Source: Dyadobacter sp. LHD-138 (GTDB lineage: Bacteria; Bacteroidota; Bacteroidia; Cytophagales; Spirosomataceae). Taken from it: a stretch of DNA of 38,710 bases. Shown here piece after piece: positions 8,545 to 16,094 of the stretch. The DNA lies in contig NZ_JAVFVU010000053.1 of the NCBI RefSeq assembly GCF_030929615.1, forward strand, positions 1 through 38,710, written 5' to 3'. Under the pieces are notes generated by a model. The model was not told the origin of the DNA. It worked only from the letters and a program-made list of their open reading frames with translations, and ran no database searches. Each line of letters opens with the position of its first letter. Position 1 is the stretch's first letter. The position numbers and the translations under genes are program-made.

Positions 8545-9096
8545 ATGAAGCCAAACATCAACCTATATGCCAGCATGTTGACCGTGCTGCTGCTCTTTGG
8601 GGCCTGTGACAAAGGACCGGAACTTACGCCCGCTACCCAGGATGGTAAAAATACCTTTTCCTGTAAGGTGAATGGGAAGGTGTGGATACCAAAAGGATCA
8701 TCGAGTCTGGGAGGAACGATTAAACCTATCTATGGTGGATTTCTGTGGAATGTCGTTACTGATTCCGTAGATATAAGCATTGGAGCTTATTTAACTAATA
8801 GCTATGACGATCAACTGGATTTGTATTTGAAATCCTTCAAACTGGGAGTTCACAGATTGAATCAAAAAACGCTATCAGAAGGAGCGACTCTAAATCCTAA
8901 AAATTATGGTTTGTTTAGAGCAGCTAACGGGAGGTCATATATAACTTCTGAAATAAACACGGGCTGGATTAATCTTACAAAAGCGGACACTATTTCGGGT
9001 ATCATAGCCGGCACGTTTGAGTTTACAGCAGCTTCTGGTTCCGGTGAAATTGTAAAAATAACCGAGGGCCGGTTTGATATTAAATCTCCACAATAA
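8545..9096 (+). CDS. Lipoprotein, copy C of a tandem family, next to the intact lipase start
   Basis: 183 aa; signal peptide and lipobox LLLFGAC, then DKGPELTPATQDGKNTF and FSCKVNGKVWIP. The central part (from about residue 53) differs from copies A and B; the end GIIAGTFEFTA and VKITEGRFDIKSPQ is shared. It lies 25 bp upstream of the full-length lipase gene in the same direction, so it is likely the ancestral operon partner. A secreted-lipase accessory or surface-anchoring role is possible, but nothing in the sequence proves it. Confidence 0.8.
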   Translation: MKPNINLYASMLTVLLLFGACDKGPELTPATQDGKNTFSCKVNGKVWIPKGSSSLGGTIKPIYGGFLWNVVTDSVDISIGAYLTNSYDDQLDLYLKSFKLGVHRLNQKTLSEGATLNPKNYGLFRAANGRSYITSEINTGWINLTKADTISGIIAGTFEFTAASGSGEIVKITEGRFDIKSPQ

Positions 9097-9121
9097 CTTC
9101 ATCAACTAAATAACCAAAATC

Positions 9122-11767
9122 ATGAGAAATTTTTTCTGCCTATTTATAGGCGCGGCATTGCTATGCCCGATTTTTAGGACTGTGGCGCAACAAATCACCC
9201 CTTTAAACCTGCCACAACATGAAGACCATCTGTCAGCGGCAGATTATGCCTTTGGTAACTTGAACAAATCATATGTGACAACCGGTATATTGTATGACCG
9301 CGCGTTTAAAAATGCACATCTGGAAACATTTTCAGCCACAGAGCCTTCCAATTCGGGGCATTGGCTCAATGCTTATTATGAGCTCTACCAGGGAGCTTAC
9401 AACAAGAACAATAAATTAACATTTAACCAGATGCGGGATATGGTTTATCGGAGCATACAAGAGTCGAACACCATCCCGATTGGTGTTATGCTGGCCAATT
9501 TCAATGTGCTCAATTATGATGCCCTGGATGTGGCAGCAAACAAGATGTACGAACTCAAACCCGGGTTTAGCGCCGCACAGACGTTCTTACAAAAAGAAAA
9601 CGTAGTAGCTGCTTTCCTTGTCTCCTCGATTCCCAAGGGAACTTCTTCCTTCGGCTTTCCTAAGTGGGCAACATTCAGCTGTCGTAATGAATACGTAACC
9701 AGTGTACGCGTGAACTTTGGCGAGGGAAACCCCGAACGGACCTTTTACCCTGACGGGTTGTCGCAATCTGCTACATTCAATACGGAAGGAGAAAAAACCG
9801 TGTTGTTCACGATCAACCTCAACAACGGCACCCAGAAAACAGGTAGAGCAACCATCACCGTGACCGCCGAGCCGCAAGGGGGCAGTTCGGTGGCTCGTAC
9901 TTTAAGTTACCCAAGTATCGACGATATTTCGATGATCGACTCAACGGACATTTGGGCCGCGATTCCGTTTCAGGGTTATGACGAGTCTACAGCGTCTCCC
10001 GGTTACGGGCAGTACCTTACCTATTATGCGGAGGGAAGGAGCCAGCTCCGAAAACCTATCATTATTATTGATGGATTCGATCCTGCCGAGGAGCGTAATG
10101 CACATAACATCTATCATAGAAGGTTACTTTACAACCTAACGCCAACTTTGGAATCAAAACTGGGTAACGAATTACGTAGAAACACTCCCGGCAACGGTTA
10201 CGATGTAATCATATTGAACCTGCCTAAATATGAATATACTGCTGGTACAGAACTGATTTGTCCATTTTGGAGCCAATTATTCGGTGGGACTGTGAGCGGG
10301 GGCTGTTATTACGAGGATGTAAAAAAATACCGCACCGGGGGCGGGGATTATATAGAACGAAACGCGTTCGTTCTGGTGGCTTTGATCAATCGGGTCAACG
10401 CACAGTTGCAGGCCAACGGCAGCGCTGAAAAAATTGCGGTGATCGGTCCCAGTATGGGAGGTCTCATATCGCGATACGCCCTCCGCTACATGGAACAAAA
10501 TGCGCTGAATGCTAATTGTAAACTCTGGGTTTCATTTGACAGCCCGCACCATGGAGCCAATGTTACTTTAGGGTTGCAATTCTGGCTGAAAATAATGGAA
10601 AAAATTTCGCCCGAGGCGGGAGTAGCTCTGCATGAACAATTAGAATCCCCCGCTGCGAAGCAAATGGCCATACAGCATCATCTCGGAAAGAGTGCAGGCG
10701 GAAAAGTATACGGAGCTCCGGGTTTCAGGGACAGGTTTGCACAAACCATGAACAGTATGGGATTTCCACAGTCCACCTGTATGCGTAAGGTGGCACTTAA
10801 CAATGGAAGCAAGGTAGGTACTTTCCAAAATTACAATAAGTGTGCGCAATCGATGAAAGTGAGCGGAGAACTAAAGCCGCTTGTTTATCCGCTTACCTGC
10901 TGGGCATTACTTCCCGGTCTCTTTTGGTTAACCAAGAAAGTTTGTGATTACCCCATCATGGAAGCCATTGCCTATACGGCTCCTGCGTATGATGAAGCTT
11001 GTTTTATCGCCAAGTTAAAATTAGCGGGTCATTACGACGATGGTTACGTTATCGCCGGTAACGGCCAGCCCAGTATGGACCTTCTTCCGGGCGCCTATCA
11101 AAATCTTTTTCTCAAGGTGACTCAAAAGGCGGCCAAAGAAAAATGGGTATACCAAACGACCCCTGAAATTAATTTCACAAACGTTTCTTTTATCCCTTCC
11201 GTAAGCGCGTTCGCGTTAAAAAACTTAAACCGTGACTGGGGTGCTTCACTTAATGGAATTAACGTTCCGGTGGATACGCCATTTGACGCTATCTATGCCC
11301 CGGACTTAAACGAAGAGCACACAGCGGTCACTAAATCCGGGGTAGACTTCATCCGTACCCAACTCGCCATCGCCGACCAGAGCTGTGCGCCCGTTAACTA
11401 CCTGCCCCTCTCAAACGGTTGTTATACGATCAAAGCCAAACACTCCGGCAAATTGATGCAACCTGAAAATGCGAACAATGGGGCTAGGATCAGGCAGTAT
11501 GGGGGCAATGGGCAAAGCAATCAGATCTTTCGGCTGGAAAGCGTGAGTGCTGATGCGTACAGGATTATTTCGCAAAGTACAAGCAAAGTACAAGCAAAGT
11601 ATGGGAATTGGCCGGTGGTAATACTACTTCCGGCACACCAATACAACAAGCTGACTGGAGTGGAATTTACTATCAAAAATGGGCCTTACGATCTGTCGTT
11701 GACGGATCCTATACCATTGGTGTATCCAGTAAGTTTGGCGTGGGCCTGGCTGATGTCGAAGGAGTAA
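9122..11767 (+). CDS. Secreted lipase/esterase-like alpha/beta hydrolase, N-terminal part of a frame-split gene
   Basis: 881 aa as read, of which about the last 55 are out of the original frame. Signal peptide (MRNFFCLFIG...VAQ), an N-terminal helical region and a beta-sandwich (about 180-255). Then an alpha/beta hydrolase with IIIIDGFDP (about 318), the nucleophile elbow GPSMGG (Ser about 444) and SFDSPHHGAN (about 471-480), as in PGAP1- and lipase-type esterases; the His of NEEHTAV (about 732) may complete the triad. From about 760 a ricin-type beta-trefoil begins (SNGCYTIKAKHSGKLM, NQIFRLE). At 11572-11601 an 11-bp tandem duplication shifts the frame, and reading continues at 11608 in the next frame. 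Predicted extracellular; substrate unknown. Confidence 0.85.
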   Translation: MRNFFCLFIGAALLCPIFRTVAQQITPLNLPQHEDHLSAADYAFGNLNKSYVTTGILYDRAFKNAHLETFSATEPSNSGHWLNAYYELYQGAYNKNNKLTFNQMRDMVYRSIQESNTIPIGVMLANFNVLNYDALDVAANKMYELKPGFSAAQTFLQKENVVAAFLVSSIPKGTSSFGFPKWATFSCRNEYVTSVRVNFGEGNPERTFYPDGLSQSATFNTEGEKTVLFTINLNNGTQKTGRATITVTAEPQGGSSVARTLSYPSIDDISMIDSTDIWAAIPFQGYDESTASPGYGQYLTYYAEGRSQLRKPIIIIDGFDPAEERNAHNIYHRRLLYNLTPTLESKLGNELRRNTPGNGYDVIILNLPKYEYTAGTELICPFWSQLFGGTVSGGCYYEDVKKYRTGGGDYIERNAFVLVALINRVNAQLQANGSAEKIAVIGPSMGGLISRYALRYMEQNALNANCKLWVSFDSPHHGANVTLGLQFWLKIMEKISPEAGVALHEQLESPAAKQMAIQHHLGKSAGGKVYGAPGFRDRFAQTMNSMGFPQSTCMRKVALNNGSKVGTFQNYNKCAQSMKVSGELKPLVYPLTCWALLPGLFWLTKKVCDYPIMEAIAYTAPAYDEACFIAKLKLAGHYDDGYVIAGNGQPSMDLLPGAYQNLFLKVTQKAAKEKWVYQTTPEINFTNVSFIPSVSAFALKNLNRDWGASLNGINVPVDTPFDAIYAPDLNEEHTAVTKSGVDFIRTQLAIADQSCAPVNYLPLSNGCYTIKAKHSGKLMQPENANNGARIRQYGGNGQSNQIFRLESVSADAYRIISQSTSKVQAKYGNWPVVILLPAHQYNKLTGVEFTIKNGPYDLSLTDPIPLVYPVSLAWAWLMSKE
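11572..11601 (+). repeat. 11-bp tandem repeat causing a frameshift
   Basis: 2.7 copies of GCAAAGTACAA (11572-11582, 11583-11593, 11594-11601). Removing one 11-bp unit joins the two frames into SQSTSKVWELAGGN followed by QKW, which is exactly what a ricin-type repeat should look like. So the extra unit is the cause of the break. Confidence 0.85.
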
Positions 11768-13452
11768 GCGGCAATGATGGAGCTGGTTTACATTTTTGGG
11801 GCGAGACCAATGGAGATAACCAAAGGTTTTATTTTAATTCCGTGAGCTGTGGCAGTACGCAAGCGAATTGTGATTTCAATATTGCAGCCAACAATTCAAA
11901 TAGTAATCCGCCTCCGGGCCAGGGTTTACAACTCACATACGGTTGCTCCGGAAATGACTGTGCTGGTGTTTCCTACACTTGGAGCGGAAATGGTGTCAGC
12001 GGGAACTCATCTCCACTCAATATCAACGCGCCAGGTTCAACGGGCACTTACACGTACACAGTCACAGGAAGCAAAAGCGGGTGCAGTAATAAAACGGCAA
12101 CGACCAGCGTAACAGTATCCGGAGGTGGGGGAGGCGGTAGTTTCAGCCAATGCCTGGAAGCGGAATCTAATTCGGGAAATGGAGCAATCACTTCTGACCC
12201 TAATGCATCCAATGGGCAAACCCGGGGGGAAGAAAATAATAACAATCATTATGTAGACTACGCGGTTAATGGCGTACCTTCAGCAGGAACATACACCGTT
12301 GCACTTCGTTACTATGCATCTTCGGGGCCTTCGGTGAATGTTCAAGTCAATGGCGGTTCGACTCAAACGGTAAATCTCCCCGGAACAGGATCATGGAATA
12401 TTGTGTGGACTGATCAGACGTTCACTGTCAACCTTAACCCCGGTTCCAATACGATTCGTATTCAGGGTACTGGTAGTGGTAGTTGTCGGCAGGACAGGAT
12501 TTGTATTACAGGTGGCGGTGGTGGTGGATGTGCAACTCCGAATCCCCCGCAGTTGTCAGCAAATCCATCATCAATTAATTCGGGAAGTTCAACCACGCTT
12601 GCAGCCATCAACTGCCAAGGCGTAATTAACTGGTCAAACAATTTTGGTTCATCTGTCTTTGTATCCGTTTCTCCAGCATCCACAACCACCTATACGGCTA
12701 CTTGCACAGTAAATGGTTGTACCAGCAGTTCGGCCAGTGTGACTGTAACAGTAAACGGAACAACACCGTCTAATTTCAGCCAATGCATTGAGTCTGAGTC
12801 ATCCGGAGGTAATGGTGCCATAACCGGTGATCCTAATGCATCCAATGGACAAACCAGAGGAGAAGAAAACAATTACAACCATTATGTAGACTATGTAGTA
12901 ACCGGTGTTCCTTCGGCAGGGACCTATTATGTGAAGCTCCGTTATTATTCGTCGTCTAGTCCTGTTGTAAGTGTTCAAGTAAACGGTGGTAGTGCACAGA
13001 CTGTCAACTTGTCAAATGGACATTCATGGAACATCGTGACTATGGAAAAGGTTTTTAGTGTAAACCTAAATGCCGGCAGCAATACCATCCGTATTCAGGG
13101 AACTGGCGGTGGCAGCTGTCGGCAGGACAAAATTTGTGTTAACAGTAATGCCAATGCCCGTCTTGGTGAGGATGAATTTATTGTATCGAAACAAACAGAA
13201 TTAGATAAGCTGGCTATTTCACCGAATCCTAGTTCCGGAAACTTTGAGGTTTTATTTTATCTGGAGAAGCATAGAGATGCCGCACTTTCGGTCGTTGATG
13301 TGAAGGGTAATATTTACTTCAAAAAGCCTCTAACGGGACAAGGATATCAAAGGGAGAGAATAACATTACCTCCAAACGTCTCTGGTACATTTCTGGTCGT
13401 ACTGGATAGGCGAAATGGAATTGAAAGTAAAAAGGCAATTGTTATCAAATAA
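11608..13452 (+). CDS. C-terminal part of the frame-split lipase: ricin, Ig-like, two CBM6-like domains, type IX tail
   Basis: 614 codons from the first possible start in this frame; natural translation would come from the upstream lipase frame. Order: remainder of the ricin-type domain (1-75, QKWALRSVVDGSYTIG), an Ig/PKD-like domain (about 80-170), a CBM6-like carbohydrate-binding module (about 178-305, CLEAESNSGNGAIT, YVDYAV, NTIRIQGTGSGSCRQD), an Ig-like domain (about 310-390), a second CBM6-like module (about 393-520, very similar to the first), and a type IX secretion sorting domain (about 535-614, LAISPNPSSGNFEV ending KKAIVIK). It is intact in frame to a natural stop, so the break is recent or reversible. 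Glycan-binding is inferred from domain families. Confidence 0.85.
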   Translation: MAGGNTTSGTPIQQADWSGIYYQKWALRSVVDGSYTIGVSSKFGVGLADVEGVSGNDGAGLHFWGETNGDNQRFYFNSVSCGSTQANCDFNIAANNSNSNPPPGQGLQLTYGCSGNDCAGVSYTWSGNGVSGNSSPLNINAPGSTGTYTYTVTGSKSGCSNKTATTSVTVSGGGGGGSFSQCLEAESNSGNGAITSDPNASNGQTRGEENNNNHYVDYAVNGVPSAGTYTVALRYYASSGPSVNVQVNGGSTQTVNLPGTGSWNIVWTDQTFTVNLNPGSNTIRIQGTGSGSCRQDRICITGGGGGGCATPNPPQLSANPSSINSGSSTTLAAINCQGVINWSNNFGSSVFVSVSPASTTTYTATCTVNGCTSSSASVTVTVNGTTPSNFSQCIESESSGGNGAITGDPNASNGQTRGEENNYNHYVDYVVTGVPSAGTYYVKLRYYSSSSPVVSVQVNGGSAQTVNLSNGHSWNIVTMEKVFSVNLNAGSNTIRIQGTGGGSCRQDKICVNSNANARLGEDEFIVSKQTELDKLAISPNPSSGNFEVLFYLEKHRDAALSVVDVKGNIYFKKPLTGQGYQRERITLPPNVSGTFLVVLDRRNGIESKKAIVIK

Positions 13453-13480
13453 CCTTTTGATGGCTGAGAAAATTCATTGA

Positions 13481-13520
13481 TTTTACCGCTGAGAACCGAA
13501 ATAAGTTGTCAGCGGTAAAA
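13481..13520 (+). terminator. Strong hairpin after the lipase gene
   Basis: A perfect 12-bp inverted repeat, TTTTACCGCTGA (13481-13492) and TCAGCGGTAAAA (13509-13520), lies 28 bp after the lipase stop. The arms end in T and A runs, so it could terminate in both directions. Confidence 0.65.
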
Positions 13521-13621
13521 CTAACGAATTTGAAATAATGATAAATACTCCCAAATTTTTGACTTGATCCCCAATTTTTTGAACCGGCATTTGCGTTAAT
13601 TTCTCGCAATAAAGCAAAAAA

Positions 13622-13643
13622 CCACTTCTATTGCTAGAAGTGG
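13622..13643 (-). terminator. Terminator of the displaced tRNA-Phe 3' end
   Basis: A 9-bp stem CCACTTCTA/TAGAAGTGG with loop TTGC and an A-run at its left end (T-run on minus), placed just 3' of the tRNA-Phe fragment exactly as the terminators follow the two tRNA-Val genes. It shows that a real tRNA-Phe gene once ended here. Confidence 0.75.
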
Positions 13644-13650
13644 CGGTTTG

Positions 13651-13697
13651 TGGTGATGGACGGAATCGAACCGCCGACACAAGGATTTTCAGTCCTT
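13651..13697 (-). other. tRNA-Phe(GAA) 3' fragment, integration site remnant
   Basis: The minus strand carries the anticodon arm AAGGA-CTGAAAA-TCCTT (anticodon GAA), variable loop, T arm GGCGG-TTCGATT-CCGTC and acceptor 3' strand CATCACC plus A. The D arm and 5' acceptor strand are absent; the sequence beyond 13697 is unrelated. A 3' tRNA fragment next to an integrase is the usual sign of an attachment site left on the far side from the reconstituted tRNA. It marks the left border of the island, with host DNA to the left. Confidence 0.85.
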
Positions 13698-13798
13698 GAA
13701 TTTTTGGCCTCATATGATTTGATATGTATTTATATTACTGATTTTTAGTATATTAGCTATTGAATTCAAACATAAGAATTCACAAAAAACCGGCAGTT

Positions 13799-13817
13799 GT
13801 TGTACCTATGTTGTACC
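13799..13817 (+). repeat. Putative integrase arm-type sites
   Basis: GTTGTACC occurs twice with an 11-bp period (13799-13806 and 13810-13817) between the tRNA fragment and the integrase start. A third copy, inverted (GGTACAAC), lies at 15183-15190 beyond the integrase stop. One-helical-turn tandem repeats beside a core site are typical arm-binding sites of tyrosine recombinases. The binding role is inferred. Confidence 0.5.
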
Positions 13818-13832
13818 CAAAAATGTGAAGCT

Positions 13833-15077
13833 ATGTCATCGGTTAAAATAGTACTACGTCAAAAGCCAAATAAAGAAGGTAAGCTACCCCTGGCTTTAAG
13901 AATAACAAGCAATCGAAAAACGTCTTACATTCACTTTAACCAGTATCTCGATGAAAATGATTGGGATGATCTAAAACAACGTGTAAAAAAATCTCATCCA
14001 AATTCTGTTCGCCTGAATCACTATATTTTAAAGCAACTTTCAGAGGCCAATGATAAAAAACTGGAAGAAGAGACCAATAAAAGAAGCGTCTCCGTCCAAG
14101 CGATCAAACAAAAGATCAAACCTTCTACGGGTGCAACATTTAACGCACAGTCCGCTTTATATCTTCAACGGTTAAAAGAGGCGGGTAAATATAATCAATA
14201 CACAGCGGATAAACCACGTGTTAAGCATTTCAAAGAATTTATAAAACATGATATCGCCTTTTCTGACATCACAGTTTCGATTTTGGAACAGTTTCAAGCG
14301 TATGTAAAAAATACGCTGAACCTTTCTCAGCGTTCTGCGGTAAATCATATTGTTGTTATGCGTTCGGTGTATAGCCACGCCATCAAAGAGGGGGCAGCAG
14401 ATGCCAAGCACTATCCCTTTGGCAAAGGAAAAATGAAAATAAAATTTCCAGAGTCGAGCAAGGTTGGGCTAAATATGGAAGAGATTTCCAGGTTGGAAAC
14501 ATTAAAATTAGAAGGGCAGCACAATCATGTCCGCAACCTTTGGCTTATATCCTATTATTTTGCCGGGATGCGTGTTAGCGACGTTCTTCGATTGCGATGG
14601 AATAATTTTCAAAATGGTCGCCTACATTATGAAATGGGTAAGAATGACAAATCTGGATCTCTAAAAATCCCCGACAAAGCATTAAAAATACTGGAAGAAT
14701 ATCGGCCTTTGCAAGAAATAACTAATGATCTTGTTTTCCCAGAACTGAAAGACGCCGATTTTTCAAATGCTTTCATTCTGCAAAGAACCATTGCATTCAA
14801 AACAAGTGCTATCGACAAGTGCCTGAAAGAGCATGTGGCAAAACCTGCGGGGATCTCCAAAAAATTGACCATGCACTTAGCCCGGCACTCATTTGCGCAA
14901 GAAGCAACCGATATTCCTATCCAAATCCTTCAAAAACTCTACCGTCACAGCAGCATTATTACAACGATGGGGTATCAATCAAATTTCTCAACACAGCAAG
15001 CTGACGATGCTCTGGATAAAATACTTAATAAAAACACTCCCAAAATGAATGCACGTAAAAGAAAAAAGACAATCTAA
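13833..15077 (+). CDS. Tyrosine recombinase/integrase (Bacteroidota type)
   Basis: 414 aa from the ATG at 13833 (MSSVKIVLRQKPNKEGKL). The frame is open further upstream, but that stretch covers the arm-like repeats. N-terminal arm-binding domain with the Bacteroidota pattern LRITSNRKTSYIHF, a SAM-like core-binding domain (about 105-195), and a catalytic domain with R247 (AGMRVSDVLRLRW), H348xxR351 (HLARHSF), H372 (YRHSS) and nucleophile Y381 (TTMGYQ). All catalytic residues are present, so it is probably active. It sits immediately inside the tRNA-Phe fragment and reads into the island. It most likely catalyses integration at the 3' end of tRNA-Phe. Confidence 0.9.
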   Translation: MSSVKIVLRQKPNKEGKLPLALRITSNRKTSYIHFNQYLDENDWDDLKQRVKKSHPNSVRLNHYILKQLSEANDKKLEEETNKRSVSVQAIKQKIKPSTGATFNAQSALYLQRLKEAGKYNQYTADKPRVKHFKEFIKHDIAFSDITVSILEQFQAYVKNTLNLSQRSAVNHIVVMRSVYSHAIKEGAADAKHYPFGKGKMKIKFPESSKVGLNMEEISRLETLKLEGQHNHVRNLWLISYYFAGMRVSDVLRLRWNNFQNGRLHYEMGKNDKSGSLKIPDKALKILEEYRPLQEITNDLVFPELKDADFSNAFILQRTIAFKTSAIDKCLKEHVAKPAGISKKLTMHLARHSFAQEATDIPIQILQKLYRHSSIITTMGYQSNFSTQQADDALDKILNKNTPKMNARKRKKTI

Positions 15078-15428
15078 AATATTAAGGCTTAAAATCCTGT
15101 GAGCCGAAACGCTCGTACGGGTTCGTATCTCGCACTGATTTTCAATAGGTTATACAATCAAATATATAACCTCTTTTTCATTGGTACAACATAAATATAA
15201 CGCACTGTGTTAGCCCACAATATTTGGTTCTGATCCAGTAAGTTCTCAAATTTTCCATGGTAACGAGCACAATGCCTTGATGTTTACTATATTATTCATA
15301 ATAATTATAAATAAGTAAGAGACCTCTAAATAAAGCAATTATACTACAAAATATTAAAAATTTTACTTGTAATTTATAGGCAGAAATTGCTGATCCTTTC
15401 ATTTGACAGAATGCTAAATTTTTGTATT
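15078..15428 (+). other. Intergenic region after the first integrase
   Basis: About 350 bp without a supported gene. It contains a hairpin terminator (15147-15178) and an inverted copy of the arm-like octamer at 15183-15190. The rest is AT-rich and probably holds the promoter of the 15429 gene. Confidence 0.5.
15147..15178 (+). terminator. Intrinsic terminator after integrase 1
   Basis: Arms AGGTTATA (15147-15154) and TATAACCT (15165-15172), followed by CTTTTT, 70 bp after the integrase stop. Confidence 0.6.
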
Positions 15429-16043
15429 ATGGACAAACCTGAAAATTATAGTTCACAAACGTTAATCAAAATTTGCCCGCCGGAGAATCTCTTGAAATGG
15501 AGTAAAAAAGGCCAACAATACAGTGCGGCTGTTCAGTCTTTGTTGACTGAAAAGACTTTCACTGTGTTTCCAAATATTGGCGAAGAACAAGCCGCCATTG
15601 TCATGTCCTATCTGTTTGACAATTGTAAAAGGTCTATGCGCATCCTCTCACATTCATTTAGTGGGGCATTTTCCGACCGCTCTCTGTATATTACTTCACT
15701 ACAAAATTTTCTAGCAAAAGATGAAACGGAAATTTATTTATTGCTAGAAGAGAATTCCCGTGAGAAATCTGTGGCATTTCAAATCATTCAAGATTTTGTT
15801 TCGAATCACCCGAAACGCGGTGGCATAAAAGTTTTGAATGATGTAGCCATTGCTGCAACAATCAAAAATTTCAAAAACAATCAACTGTCCATGTTTGCGG
15901 TAGGCGACGCTGATATGTATCGTTTTGAAACTGACAATGTCACACGAGAATCATTCAGCAGTTTTGATCATGAAAAGGTCGGGAGTCAGCTCGTAAAAAT
16001 TTTTACAGATGGTTACAATCTTTCTGATAATTACTTACCTTAA
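15429..16043 (+). CDS. Unknown soluble protein of a two-gene cargo module
   Basis: 204 aa from the ATG at 15429 (MDKPENYSSQ); an earlier in-frame start at 15387 adds an unlikely leader. No signal peptide or membrane segment. Predicted alternating helices and strands; a recognisable block is MFAVGDADMYRFETD near residue 160 followed by FSSFDHEKVGSQLVKIFTDGY. The pattern (GEEQAAIVMSYLFDNCKRSMRILSHSFSG, then a strand, then the DxxMYRFE block) recalls the fold of phospholipase D-like proteins, but no HKD catalytic motif is present. This comparison is weak. It is 51 bp upstream of a six-TM membrane protein in the same direction and probably forms one operon with it. The function is not known; defence or another fitness cargo is an inference from location. 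Confidence 0.6.
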   Translation: MDKPENYSSQTLIKICPPENLLKWSKKGQQYSAAVQSLLTEKTFTVFPNIGEEQAAIVMSYLFDNCKRSMRILSHSFSGAFSDRSLYITSLQNFLAKDETEIYLLLEENSREKSVAFQIIQDFVSNHPKRGGIKVLNDVAIAATIKNFKNNQLSMFAVGDADMYRFETDNVTRESFSSFDHEKVGSQLVKIFTDGYNLSDNYLP

Positions 16044-16094
16044 CTAGATTGATCGTGTAAATTTTAATTAATAATCCTCCTTAACTTCTCGAAA

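Noticed and set aside
15095..15140. A tRNA-like stretch with GGTTCGTATC after integrase 1
   Set aside because: The putative T stem has mismatches and no anticodon arm or acceptor strand can be folded.
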